The notes beneath the pieces are model-generated. The model worked only from the letters and a program-made list of their open reading frames with translations, did no database searches and had not been told where the DNA came from. DNA of 64,000 nucleotides from Trueperaceae bacterium (GTDB lineage Bacteria > Deinococcota > Deinococci > Deinococcales > Trueperaceae), in assembly GCA_011389865.1 (NCBI GenBank), contig JAABTL010000012.1, forward strand, positions 18,854 to 82,853, given 5' to 3'. Position 1 is the stretch's first letter. Each line of letters opens with the position of its first letter. The position numbers were made by a program, and so were the translations under genes. Of the stretch, positions 35,761 to 44,041 are shown piece by piece.

Positions 35761-37521
35761 ATGCCGAGCATGCTTCGAACGCTTCTCGCAGCCGCCAGCT
35801 TGGTGCTGGTCCTGGTCGCCTGTTCGGGTGAGCCCCTGGCGGGCCCGACCGGCCAGCCCGGGGTCGAGCCGCTCACGACCGACGCCCAGGCAGGTCAGCC
35901 CATCCCCGACCGCTACATCGTGGTGTTCCGCGACGGCGTCGCCAACGGCCGGGCACTCACCACGCAGATGGTCCGCGGCGCCGGCGGGGAGCTGCACTTC
36001 AGCTACGAGCACGCCCTGAACGGCTTCGCGGCCACGCTGCCGGCGCAGGCGATCGCCGGCATCAGCCGCAACCCGAACGTCGCGTACGTCGAGCAGGACA
36101 GCGTGGTGACGATCGTCGGTACGCAGAGCGACGCCACCTGGGGACTGGATCGGATCGATCAGCGGGACCCGGATCTCGATGGGGTCTATAGCTTCAACGC
36201 AACCGGTGCCGGCGTCACCGCCTACGTGATCGACACCGGCATTCTCGGTGACCACGTCGACTTCGGCGGTCGCGTGCGCCAGGGCTTCGACGCGATCGGC
36301 CGCCGCGGCTCGGGCAGCGACTGCAACGGTCACGGCACGCACGTCGCCGGCACGGTCGGCGGCTCGGAGTGGGGCGTCGCCAAAGAGGTCAGCCTCGTGG
36401 CGGTCCGCGTCCTCGACTGCCGCGGCTCGGGCTCCTACTCCGGCGTCATCGCCGGCATCGACTGGGTCACGGGCGACGCGGTGGGCCCCAGCGTCGCGAA
36501 CATGTCGCTCGGTGGCGGCTACAGCGAAGCGGTCAACGACGCCGTGGCCACCTCCGTGGCAGCCGGCGTGGTGTACGCGGTGGCCGCCGGCAACGACGGC
36601 GCCGACGCCTGCACCAAGTCGCCCGCCAGCACACCCACCGCGCTCACCATCGCGGCGACCGACAGCAGCGACACGCGCACCTCTTGGTCCAACTACGGCA
36701 GCTGCGTCGACCTCTTCGCCCCCGGCGCGGCCATCACCTCGGCCTGGCACACCAGCACGACGGCGACCAACACCATCAGCGGCACCTCGATGGCCGCTCC
36801 GCACGTCGCCGGCGCCGCGGCGCTGATCCTCTCCTCGACCCCTGACGCCACCCCGGCGGAGGTGGGGGCCGCCCTCGAGGGCAGCGCCACGACGGGCATC
36901 GTCAACTCGGCGGGCAGCGGCTCGCCCAACCTCCTGCTGTACACCGGCGACGGCTCCACGACGCCCCCGCCCAACGCGTCGCCCACGGCCGACTTCGCCG
37001 TCTCCTGTACCGACCTGAGCTGCACCTTCACGGACGCAAGCAGTGACGGCGACGGCTGGATCGCCGGCTGGAGCTGGAACTTCGGTGACGGAGGAACGTC
37101 GAACGAGCAGAACCCCGCTCACAGCTTTGAGTCCGCTGGCACGTACACCGTGCAGCTGACGGTGACCGACGACGACGGCGCGCTCGACAGCGTCAGCAAG
37201 AACGTGAGCGTGACCTCCGGAGGCAGCGGCAGCGCCGACACCCTGGCGCCGACGATCGACGCCTGGTCGACGACCAACACCTCGGCCGGCCCCTGGACCC
37301 GCTACGACGTCAGCTGGAGCGTCTCAGACGAGACCGCCCTCGCCAGCGTCGTCGTCGAGGCCCTCGACGGGACCACCGTGGTCAACTCCGTCACCACGAG
37401 CGTCACCGGCACCTCCGCGAGCGGCGTCAGCTCCGTCCGCCACCGCGGCCCGATCACGGAGATCCGCTTGACGGTCGTCGACGCCGCGGGAAACGACGCG
37501 AGCCAGGCCACATCCTTCTAG
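35761..37521 (+). CDS. subtilisin-family serine protease lipoprotein with PKD domain
   Basis: A 586-residue S8 protease. A lipoprotein signal (LVLVLVACSGE, Cys 21) leads to an I9 propeptide (IPDRYIVVFRDGVANG, NVAYVEQD). The catalytic triad lies in YVIDTGILGDHVDF (Asp), HGTHVAGTVGG (His) and GTSMAAPHVAGAAALI (Ser), with ANMSLGGG and AVAAGNDGADACT oxyanion region, close to proteinase K. A PKD domain (ADFAVSCTDLSCTFTDASSD, GWSWNFGDGGTSNEQNPAHS) and a final beta domain of about 90 residues follow. The start ATG 35761 has AGGAGGG. It is probably released or surface-held after autoprocessing, for peptide scavenging. Confidence 0.94.
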   Translation: MPSMLRTLLAAASLVLVLVACSGEPLAGPTGQPGVEPLTTDAQAGQPIPDRYIVVFRDGVANGRALTTQMVRGAGGELHFSYEHALNGFAATLPAQAIAGISRNPNVAYVEQDSVVTIVGTQSDATWGLDRIDQRDPDLDGVYSFNATGAGVTAYVIDTGILGDHVDFGGRVRQGFDAIGRRGSGSDCNGHGTHVAGTVGGSEWGVAKEVSLVAVRVLDCRGSGSYSGVIAGIDWVTGDAVGPSVANMSLGGGYSEAVNDAVATSVAAGVVYAVAAGNDGADACTKSPASTPTALTIAATDSSDTRTSWSNYGSCVDLFAPGAAITSAWHTSTTATNTISGTSMAAPHVAGAAALILSSTPDATPAEVGAALEGSATTGIVNSAGSGSPNLLLYTGDGSTTPPPNASPTADFAVSCTDLSCTFTDASSDGDGWIAGWSWNFGDGGTSNEQNPAHSFESAGTYTVQLTVTDDDGALDSVSKNVSVTSGGSGSADTLAPTIDAWSTTNTSAGPWTRYDVSWSVSDETALASVVVEALDGTTVVNSVTTSVTGTSASGVSSVRHRGPITEIRLTVVDAAGNDASQATSF

Positions 37522-37545
37522 GTACCCGTCTTGGTCATCATGCTT

Positions 37546-37578
37546 GGATCGGCCGTGGCTCTCGGCCGCGGCCGATCC
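37546..37578 (+). terminator. hairpin after the protease gene
   Basis: A 14-bp stem with one wobble pair (GGATCGGCCGTGGC at 37546-37559, GCCGCGGCCGATCC at 37565-37578) with a 5-base loop, 24 bases after the stop codon. Nothing else is seen in the rest of the 304-base gap to 37825. Confidence 0.55.
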
Positions 37579-37825
37579 TCGCGATAGCGTTCGGGATGGT
37601 CGGCAGCTGACGCATGCAAGCCCGCGACGAGATCCCCAACGCCATCGACGTACCCAACGGTCGCCGGTTCCTCACCTCTCCTGCCCGCTGGCGACACGGA
37701 CGTGCGGCTGGGAGGGGGTCCGACGTCGCAGCCGCGCGGGCGGCGACGTGGTTCGTCAGGCGCGACCTGACCGGCATCGAACGGACGCGGGTCGACGGGA
37801 ACCGAGCTCGGTCACCCAGCGACGG

Positions 37826-38827
37826 CTAGCGTGGCTCGAACCCCAACCACCGCCGAGCGTTCCCCCGCAACAGCAGGTCCACGTCGGCGTCCTGCAGCCC
37901 GGCTTGGCGCAGCATCCCGGCCACCGTCGTCGGGATGTGGGCGAAGCCGCCGGCGTCGGGAAACCCGTAGGCGGGCCAGTACGACTTGCGCGCGAGGTCG
38001 CCGCTCAACAGAACCTGCCCCAGGTGGCCCCCCGACGCCAGGTCCACGACGAGCCGGACCCGCGCCTCGTCCGACAGGTACTTGCTCTTGGCGAACTGAT
38101 CGAGCCCGATGTTGACGCCGGTGGCGGCGAGCTCGAGCAGGAAGGCCAGCTCGGGCCGGAAGTCGCAGTGGCCGATCAGCACCTGGTGCGGCGGCACGCC
38201 GCCGTCGACGAGGTGCATGGCCTGCTCGAGGGCCCAGGTCGCGCGCTCGGTGTGCGTGCCGATCGGCGCGCCCGTGGCATGGTGCGCAGCGACGGCGGCG
38301 TCGAGCACGCGCCGCTCTTGCGGTCCGGGACCGTCGCGACCGGTCGACGCCTTGATCAACCCCGCCCGCGCCGCCGGCAGCCCCGTCTCCGCCACCGCGT
38401 CACGCGCCACCCGGGCGCCCGACGCCGACAGCGCCACCCGCTCGGGCTCCAGGTACGGCACGGCGGCCACCGTCACCTCGGCGATCATCCAGGCGACGAT
38501 CTCCTCGTCGCTGTGGCGCTCCACGATCGGATCGGCGAAGCGTCCCTTGTTGAAGCCGGTGGCCGCGACCACGTGCACGCCGCCGGCCCGCGACACCCGC
38601 TGCAGGGCGGCCGTGTCGCGGCCGTAGTCGACGGTGGTCATCTCCACCACGGCGCCGCCGCCGGCCTCCCGGAACGACGCGAGCTCGCGCACGGCGGCGT
38701 CCTCGTCGTCGAGGCGCAGGTCGGCGTCGAGCACGTCGGCCGGTGGCCGCGCGATCAGGTGTTCGTGCCCGAGCGTCAGCCCGAGTTCCTCGGGGGCGAT
38801 GTCGCCCAGGACGGTCCGGATGATCAC
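37826..38827 (-). CDS. phosphotriesterase-family amidohydrolase (probable lactonase)
   Basis: A 333-residue binuclear-metal TIM barrel. Metal ligands are visible: HxH in LGHEHLIARP (H21, H23), the carboxylated Lys in GLIKASTGRDG, His in IGTHTE, His in IGHCDF and Asp in LSGDLARKSYW. Members encoded in sugar operons usually open sugar lactones or act on phospho-lactones; true phosphotriester cleavage is rare. Start GTG 38827 overlaps the FAD oxidoreductase stop (GTGA). It is the last gene of the SIS-SDR-FAD-PTE operon, fitting a lactone produced by one of the dehydrogenases. Confidence 0.9.
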   Translation of the reverse strand: MIIRTVLGDIAPEELGLTLGHEHLIARPPADVLDADLRLDDEDAAVRELASFREAGGGAVVEMTTVDYGRDTAALQRVSRAGGVHVVAATGFNKGRFADPIVERHSDEEIVAWMIAEVTVAAVPYLEPERVALSASGARVARDAVAETGLPAARAGLIKASTGRDGPGPQERRVLDAAVAAHHATGAPIGTHTERATWALEQAMHLVDGGVPPHQVLIGHCDFRPELAFLLELAATGVNIGLDQFAKSKYLSDEARVRLVVDLASGGHLGQVLLSGDLARKSYWPAYGFPDAGGFAHIPTTVAGMLRQAGLQDADVDLLLRGNARRWLGFEPR

Positions 38828-40122
38828 AGCAGCGCTCCCATCGCAACGAGCCGCTCGCGCACCATGCCCACGTCGACGCCGCGAAGGTCGCCGCCGGTCG
38901 CCAGCGCGGCGGCCACGCCGGCCGCCTGACCCATGGCCATGCACTGCGCCATGGAGCGCACCGAGGCGTGCGCGTCGTGCGACGCGGACAGGCAGCGTCC
39001 GGCCACGACGACGCCCTCGATCTCCCGCGGCAGCAGGCAGCGGTAGGGGATGTCGTAGGTCTCCCCGTCCGGTACGTACTCCCAGCGCGTGTCGCCGCCC
39101 GCGTGGTGCTCCTCGATCGGCGCCCCGCAGCGGGCGACGGCGTCGGGGAACCTCCGCGCCGCCAGGACGTCGTCGCGGGTCAGCCAGTACTCGCCGCGGA
39201 CACGGCGGCTCTCGCGCACGCCGATCTGCGTGGCGAGCCCGCTGAGGTGGCCGCGCTCGTAGCCGGGGACGCGGTCGCGCAGGAAGCGGCCGTACTCGAA
39301 CGCCTGGCGCCGGCCCTCGCGCTCGGCGCGCGAGAGCTGCTCGGGGTCGGTGGCGTCGACGCCGGCGACGCGCGTCATGTTCGTGTGCATGACGTGGGGG
39401 AAGGGCGTGATGTGGGCGCTCCCCTCGCGCCGGGGGAGGTCGTAGTCGCCGCCTTCGGCCGCCTCGGTCATGCGTGCCCACAGCTCGGCCTTGGGGAAGG
39501 CCCGCGCCGCGTCGACGTCGACGTCGATCATCCGGAAGGTGGTGGTGAGCGACTGGGCGGTCCCGTCGGCGCCGGCGTCCTCGAAGGGCCCCCCGGCACG
39601 GGCCACCACGTCGGCGTCCCCCGATGCGTCGACCACCGCCCGGGCCCGGATGGCGCGCAGCCCCTGCTTGGTGGCGATCACCGCGCCGGTCACGCGGTCG
39701 CCCTCCTTCAGGACGTCGACGAAGGTGACGTGGTGCAGCACCCTCACGCCGGCCTCCCCCGTCAGCTCGTCCCACACCAGCTTGAGGGTGTCGGGGTCGT
39801 AGGTGTAGCCGGCGCCGGCGCCGTAGGTGTTCGGCCGTTTCAGCACCATGCCGCGCCGCTCCAGGCCGGCGATGACCCGGTCGGGCACGCCGCCCACCAC
39901 CTTGCGCTCGACGCTCCCGGGCGTGAAGAAGCCGTAGAAGGTGTCGAGCACCATCGCGCCGGTGCCGCCGAGGAAGCCGTAGCGCTCGATCAGCAGGACG
40001 TCGGCGCCCTGCTCGGCGGCGGCCACCGCCGCGCTGGCGCCGGCCGATCCGCCGCCGACCACCAGGACGTCGCAGGCGTAGGCCAGCGGCGCGCTCCAGG
40101 CGAGCTCGATGCGCCCGCTCAC
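38824..40122 (-). CDS. FAD-dependent oxidoreductase (PF12831-type)
   Basis: A 432-residue flavoprotein. The N-terminal Rossmann motif (VLVVGGGSAGASAAVAAAEQ, then LIERYGFLGG) binds FAD, and AVVDASGDADVVARAG is the second FAD contact. EIEGVVVAGRCLSASHDAHAS with MGQAAGVAAALA near the C terminus is typical of the family. Members are poorly characterised and often sit in sugar catabolic clusters. GTG 40122 overlaps the SDR stop by four bases, and its own stop overlaps the PTE start in the same way. A role oxidising a sugar or sugar-derived intermediate is inferred. Confidence 0.88.
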   Translation of the reverse strand: MSGRIELAWSAPLAYACDVLVVGGGSAGASAAVAAAEQGADVLLIERYGFLGGTGAMVLDTFYGFFTPGSVERKVVGGVPDRVIAGLERRGMVLKRPNTYGAGAGYTYDPDTLKLVWDELTGEAGVRVLHHVTFVDVLKEGDRVTGAVIATKQGLRAIRARAVVDASGDADVVARAGGPFEDAGADGTAQSLTTTFRMIDVDVDAARAFPKAELWARMTEAAEGGDYDLPRREGSAHITPFPHVMHTNMTRVAGVDATDPEQLSRAEREGRRQAFEYGRFLRDRVPGYERGHLSGLATQIGVRESRRVRGEYWLTRDDVLAARRFPDAVARCGAPIEEHHAGGDTRWEYVPDGETYDIPYRCLLPREIEGVVVAGRCLSASHDAHASVRSMAQCMAMGQAAGVAAALATGGDLRGVDVGMVRERLVAMGALL

Positions 40123-40892
40123 CCCGCCACGCTCCAGCCGCCCGCCACCTCGAGGACCGTTCCCGTCACGAAGCGCGCCTCGTCGGAGGCGAGGTAGAGG
40201 ATGGCGTCGGCCACGTCGCCCGGCTCGCCGGGCGCGCCGGTCAGGGGCTGCCGCTCGCGCAGGTACGCCACGATCGCCGGGTCGCCCTGGGCGCGGGCGC
40301 TCATCGGCGTGGCGATCAGGCCCGGCGCGACGGCGTTCACCCGCACGCCATCACGGGCGTAGAAGGCCGCCATGCTGCGCGTCAGCGCGTCGATGGCGCC
40401 CTTCGAGGCGGCGTAGGCGTGGGTGGCGAAGTGGCTCGCGTTCGGGGCGCTGGCGAGCACCGAACTGGTGTTGACGATGGCACCGCGCCGCTGCGCCAGC
40501 ATCGGCGGCAGGGCGAAGTGGCACACGAGGAAGGTGGAGCGGGCGTTGTTGCGCATGACCGCGTCCCACCCCGCGGGCGTGGCCTCGTGGACGGGGCCGT
40601 CGCCGTAGCGCCGGCCCGAGAGGCCGGCCACGTTGACGAGCACGTCGAGCCCGCCGAGCGCCGCGAGCGCCCTCTGCACCACGTCCCCCGCGTCCGCCTC
40701 GTCGGCGAGGTCGCCCGCCGCGCCGACGACGTCGGGCAGCTCCGCGCGCAGGGCGTCGACGCGCCCGGCGTCGCGGTCGGCGACGAACACGCGGGCGCCC
40801 TCGTCGAGGCAGCGCCGGGCCACGGCCAAGCCGATGCCCGACGCGCCGGTCACGAGCACGCGACGGCCCGCCAGGCGGCCCTCAGCCGCCAT
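40119..40892 (-). CDS. short-chain dehydrogenase/reductase
   Basis: A 257-residue NAD(P)-dependent SDR. VLVTGASGIGLAVARRC is the cofactor-binding TGxxxGxG. NVAGLSG corresponds to NNAG with Val replacing Asn. The catalytic Ser is in IVNTSSVLAS, and YAASKGAIDALTR gives the Tyr-x-x-x-Lys. VNAVAPGLIATPM is the usual cofactor segment. Asp in FVADRDAG after beta 2 favours NAD(H). Oxidation of a sugar or polyol hydroxyl is inferred from the operon. The start ATG 40892 lies inside the end of the SIS gene (11-base overlap). Confidence 0.92.
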   Translation of the reverse strand: MAAEGRLAGRRVLVTGASGIGLAVARRCLDEGARVFVADRDAGRVDALRAELPDVVGAAGDLADEADAGDVVQRALAALGGLDVLVNVAGLSGRRYGDGPVHEATPAGWDAVMRNNARSTFLVCHFALPPMLAQRRGAIVNTSSVLASAPNASHFATHAYAASKGAIDALTRSMAAFYARDGVRVNAVAPGLIATPMSARAQGDPAIVAYLRERQPLTGAPGEPGDVADAILYLASDEARFVTGTVLEVAGGWSVAG

Positions 40893-41715
40893 AGACCACC
40901 TTCACGCGGTCGCGGTAGTCGTCGTAGGTCGCCTCGAAGCGTTCGCGGGACGCCTCGGCGCCGATCTCGTACGCCGACGCCAGCACGAGCGGTGGCTGGC
41001 CGCGGGCCGCCAGGTCCTGCGCCACCAGCACCTTGAGCGCGTTGACCACCGCGGTGTTGCCGATCGTGGAGCCGGGCCCCACGCGGGCATCGACGCCCGG
41101 GACGTCGACCATGCTGTCGCCGGGGAGCGCGCAGTTGTCGATGACGAGGTCGGCGATGTCGGCGAGCTTGCGCCCGGAGCTGTGCTCGGAGGGGATCAGC
41201 GCCGAGTAGCTGGCCGCGATGACGGCGATCACCGTGAGCCCGCGCGCCTTGGCGCCCAGCGCCACGTCGACGGGCACGCCCTTGTTGCCCGATGTCGAGA
41301 ACACGATCATCACGTCGTAGTCGCGGAACACGAAGTTGTCGAGGATGGGCTCGCCCAGCCCCTCCATCCGCTCGATGGCCATCGCCTGGCGTTGGCCGTT
41401 CGCGCCCACCACCTGCGTGTGGTTCGTCAGCGACAACTCGACGATGGGATGGAAGCCGGGGAAGCTGCCGTAGCGCGGGAAGACCTCCTCCACCGCCATG
41501 CGCGAGTGGCCCGAGCCGAAGAGGTGGACGAGGCCACGGCGCGAGATCGACTCGGCGCACAGCGCGGCGGCCCGCCGGATGGCGGGCAGCTGCGTGTCGC
41601 GCACGCGCTGCAGGATCCGCTCCGCCTCGGCCAGGTAGGTGAGGGCGACGTCGGGCGTGTCGGCGGCTGGCTGCGCGTCGCGCACGGGCGCGTCGGATCG
41701 ATCGGGATGGGACAT
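40882..41715 (-). CDS. SIS-domain protein (UPF0309-like)
   Basis: A 277-residue sugar-phosphate-binding protein. GLVHLFGSGHSRMAVEEVFP and VMIVFSTSGNKGVPVDVAL are the two SIS phosphate-binding loops, and FHPIVELSLTNHTQVVGANG matches the UPF0309 group. Such proteins are predicted amino-sugar or ketose/aldose phosphate isomerases, without an assigned substrate. First gene of the minus-strand operon, divergent from the ROK kinase with 118 bases between start codons. The phosphorylated sugar made by the ROK kinase could be its ligand. Confidence 0.87.
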   Translation of the reverse strand: MSHPDRSDAPVRDAQPAADTPDVALTYLAEAERILQRVRDTQLPAIRRAAALCAESISRRGLVHLFGSGHSRMAVEEVFPRYGSFPGFHPIVELSLTNHTQVVGANGQRQAMAIERMEGLGEPILDNFVFRDYDVMIVFSTSGNKGVPVDVALGAKARGLTVIAVIAASYSALIPSEHSSGRKLADIADLVIDNCALPGDSMVDVPGVDARVGPGSTIGNTAVVNALKVLVAQDLAARGQPPLVLASAYEIGAEASRERFEATYDDYRDRVKVVYGG

Positions 41716-41821
41716 GCGTCCTCCTCGGGGTTCGCGGTCGGCCGGTCGTGCCCGGCGCGCGGGCGACCGCCGATCTCACCGCGCGCCGTGGAGCACGGCG
41801 AGCGCCATGGGTCGCGGCCAG

Positions 41822-41827
41822 TATAGT
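41822..41827 (+). promoter_or_regulatory. -10 element for a leaderless ROK kinase mRNA
   Basis: TATAGT ends six bases before ATG 41834, so the transcript should start at the initiator codon. No Shine-Dalgarno fits the six bases cgccgc. Confidence 0.6.
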
Positions 41828-41833
41828 CGCCGC

Positions 41834-42823
41834 ATGCACACGCCGCAGGGCGTCACCGAGGGACCTTCCGTGATCGGCGTCGACATCGGCGGCACCAACG
41901 TCAAGCTGGGGCGGTACCGGCCGGGCGCCCGGGAGCTCGAGGGCTTCCGGAGCCTGCCCACGGGCGCCGGGCGGCCGCACGAGGCGGTCCTCGGCGACCT
42001 CGCCGCCGCGATCCGTGAGCTGGCGCTCGAGGGCGGGTCGGCGCCGGCGGGCCTCGGGGTCGGCATCCCGGCCACGCTCTCGCGCGACGGCCGCGTCGAG
42101 GTGCTGCCCAACTTCGCGCCCGGCTGGCGCGGCGTGGCCGTGGCGGACTGGCTGACCGAGGCCACGGGCCTCCCGGCGGTGATCATCAACGACGCCCGCG
42201 CCTTCACGCTCGCGGAGGCGCGGGCCGGCGCGGCAGCGGACGTGGATTCGGCGTTCGGCGTCACGCTCGGCACGGGGGTCGGCGGCGGCCTGGTGCTCGG
42301 CGGCCGGCTCCACCTCGGCTACTCGGGCAACGCGGGCGAGTTCGGGCACCACGTGTTCGACCCGCACGGCCCGCGCTGCGGCTGCGGCAGCCACGGCTGC
42401 GTCGAGACGTACGCGTCGGCGCCCGCGCTGGTCGCGAGCCTCATGCGACCCTTCGTGCAGGGCATGGTGCCGGCGCTGGTGCGCCTGGCCGACGGCCGGC
42501 TCGACGCCGTCACGCCGGCACTGATCGCGCGGGCGGCGGAGGAGGGCGACCCCATCTGCCGTGAGGCGCTCGACCGGGTGGCGCTGGTGCTCGGGGTCGC
42601 CCTCGCGAACGTCACGACGCTGGTGTCGGTCGAGCGGATCGTGATCGGCGGCGGCATGGCGGGGTTGGGCGAGACGCTGCTCACACCGCTGCGGCGCACC
42701 CTGGCGGCGCACGCGCCGACCGCGGGCGACCGCCTGCCCGAGGTGGTGCCGGCGAGCCTCGGCGCCCAGGCCGGCAGCCTGGGGGCCGCGCTGCACGCGG
42801 CCGACGCGCTCGGGCCGACCTGA
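41834..42823 (+). CDS. ROK-family sugar kinase
   Basis: A 329-residue kinase. IGVDIGGTNVKLGRYRPG is the phosphate-binding loop. The catalytic Asp lies in INDARAFTLAEARAG. GTGVGGGLVLGGRLHLGYSG and the zinc motif CGCGSHGCVETYASAP (GxCGCGxxGCxE) identify the ROK family. There is no helix-turn-helix, so it is a kinase, not a repressor. Sugar specificity (glucose, N-acetylglucosamine, N-acetylmannosamine or allose) cannot be told. ATG 41834 is six bases from TATAGT; earlier in-frame starts extend into the divergent promoter region. It opens the plus-strand arm of the catabolic cluster. Confidence 0.92.
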   Translation: MHTPQGVTEGPSVIGVDIGGTNVKLGRYRPGARELEGFRSLPTGAGRPHEAVLGDLAAAIRELALEGGSAPAGLGVGIPATLSRDGRVEVLPNFAPGWRGVAVADWLTEATGLPAVIINDARAFTLAEARAGAAADVDSAFGVTLGTGVGGGLVLGGRLHLGYSGNAGEFGHHVFDPHGPRCGCGSHGCVETYASAPALVASLMRPFVQGMVPALVRLADGRLDAVTPALIARAAEEGDPICREALDRVALVLGVALANVTTLVSVERIVIGGGMAGLGETLLTPLRRTLAAHAPTAGDRLPEVVPASLGAQAGSLGAALHAADALGPT

Positions 42824-42861
42824 CCCAGCATCTGCCCCGGCCCATGCGGCCGCCCGCGCGG

Positions 42862-42867
42862 TAGAAT
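42862..42867 (+). promoter_or_regulatory. -10 element for the sugar-binding-protein gene
   Basis: TAGAAT in an otherwise very GC-rich gap, about 109 bases before ATG 42976. No good -35. It may allow expression of the transporter independent of the kinase. Confidence 0.45.
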
Positions 42868-42975
42868 CAATTCCGTTCACGAGGCTAACGACGATCGCCG
42901 TCGGAAAGGAGTGGTGTGCGAGAGGCACGGGCTACGTTTTCCCCTACGTCCCACCCAGCACCGAGAGAGGACCTC

Positions 42976-43911
42976 ATGCTCAAGAGACTTGCCACGACCC
43001 TCACGACCGTCTTCGTGCTCAGCTTCGCCATGTCGGCGATGGCGCAGAGCACGTTCTTCTGGATCTCCCACGGCGACCCCGCCGACCCCGTCTGGACCTA
43101 CTTCCTGCAGGGCGCCGAGCTCTGGGCCGAATCCACCGGCAACACGGTCAACACCTCGTTCCACAGCGGTGACGTCCCCTCGCATCAGGAGGCGTTCCGG
43201 GCCGCCATCACGTCGAACGCCGCGGGCATCGTCAGCAGCACGCCCGACCCGGGCACGCTCAACGAGGTCATCCAAGAGGCACACGCCGTCGGCATCCCGG
43301 TCGTGATCATCAACACCGAGGACGCTCAGAGCGGCCGTGACGCCTACGTCGGCGGCGACACCGAAGAGATCGGCCGCCGCTGGGCCCAGTACCTCGTCGA
43401 CAACGACTTCGTCGGCTCCGGCGACTTCGTCTGGCTCCCCGTCGAGGTCCCCGGCGCCACCTACCAGGTCCTGGCGACGAACGGCATCTCGAGCGTGTTC
43501 GATCCGCTCGGCATCACCTACGAGGTCACCGAGGCCAAGCTCGACCAGGCCGAGATCATCACCCGCATGTCGGACTACCTGCTCGCCAACCGCGACCGCA
43601 TCGACGCGATCATCGGCCTCGGCGACCTGGTCACCGGCAGCATCGCGCGCGTCTTCGACCAGGTCGGCGTCGCCCCCGGCGAGATCCCCGTGGTGGGCTG
43701 GGGCAACTCCGCCGACACCGCCCAAGAGGTCCTCGACGGCTACGTGAACGCCGCCATGTGGCAAGACCCGCAGGCCACGAGCTTCATGGGCCTCTCGGTC
43801 GCCGCCATGGCCGCCGCCGGCATCCCGCCGGGCTTCGACATCATCGTCGGCACGCTCTACGAGGCCGACACCGCCCAGGTCTACCTCGACATCATGACGG
43901 ACGGCCAGTAA
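42976..43911 (+). CDS. sugar ABC transporter substrate-binding protein (FrcB/RbsB class)
   Basis: A 311-residue periplasmic binding protein of the PBP type-1 fold. A signal peptide (LATTLTTVFVLSFAMSAMAQ) is followed by FFWISHGDPADPVWTYFLQG. SSTPDPGTLNEVIQEAHAVG, PVVIINTEDAQSG and the hinge VGWGNSADTAQEVLDGYVNA match the Peripla_BP_4 family. The ligand should be a monosaccharide or polyol such as inositol; exact identity is unknown. ATG 42976 has GAGAGAGGA upstream. A stable hairpin separates it from the permease gene. Confidence 0.92.
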   Translation: MLKRLATTLTTVFVLSFAMSAMAQSTFFWISHGDPADPVWTYFLQGAELWAESTGNTVNTSFHSGDVPSHQEAFRAAITSNAAGIVSSTPDPGTLNEVIQEAHAVGIPVVIINTEDAQSGRDAYVGGDTEEIGRRWAQYLVDNDFVGSGDFVWLPVEVPGATYQVLATNGISSVFDPLGITYEVTEAKLDQAEIITRMSDYLLANRDRIDAIIGLGDLVTGSIARVFDQVGVAPGEIPVVGWGNSADTAQEVLDGYVNAAMWQDPQATSFMGLSVAAMAAAGIPPGFDIIVGTLYEADTAQVYLDIMTDGQ

Positions 43912-43929
43912 TCGCTAGCCGCCATCTCC

Positions 43930-43968
43930 GTTCGTCCGTGCGCGGGCCTCGCCTGCGCACGGACGAAC
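43930..43968 (+). promoter_or_regulatory. stem-loop between binding-protein and permease genes
   Basis: Perfect 14-bp inverted repeat (GTTCGTCCGTGCGC at 43930-43943, GCGCACGGACGAAC at 43955-43968) with an 11-base loop, 18 bases past the stop codon. Like the structure at 25111 it probably protects the binding-protein mRNA and lowers downstream expression. Confidence 0.65.
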
Positions 43969-44041
43969 GTCCTGGACCCCGCCGCTGCCCGAGCGACGCC
44001 GCCCCGACGGCGCGCCTTGCCCCCCTTCCCCGAAAGGGCTC

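Noticed and set aside
37826..38827. Calling the PTE-family protein an organophosphate hydrolase
   Set aside because: Metal ligands fit, but the operon of sugar dehydrogenases and a SIS protein makes lactone or phosphosugar hydrolysis far more likely.
41834..42823. ROK-family repressor for the sugar cluster
   Set aside because: There is no N-terminal helix-turn-helix; the protein begins directly at the kinase phosphate loop.
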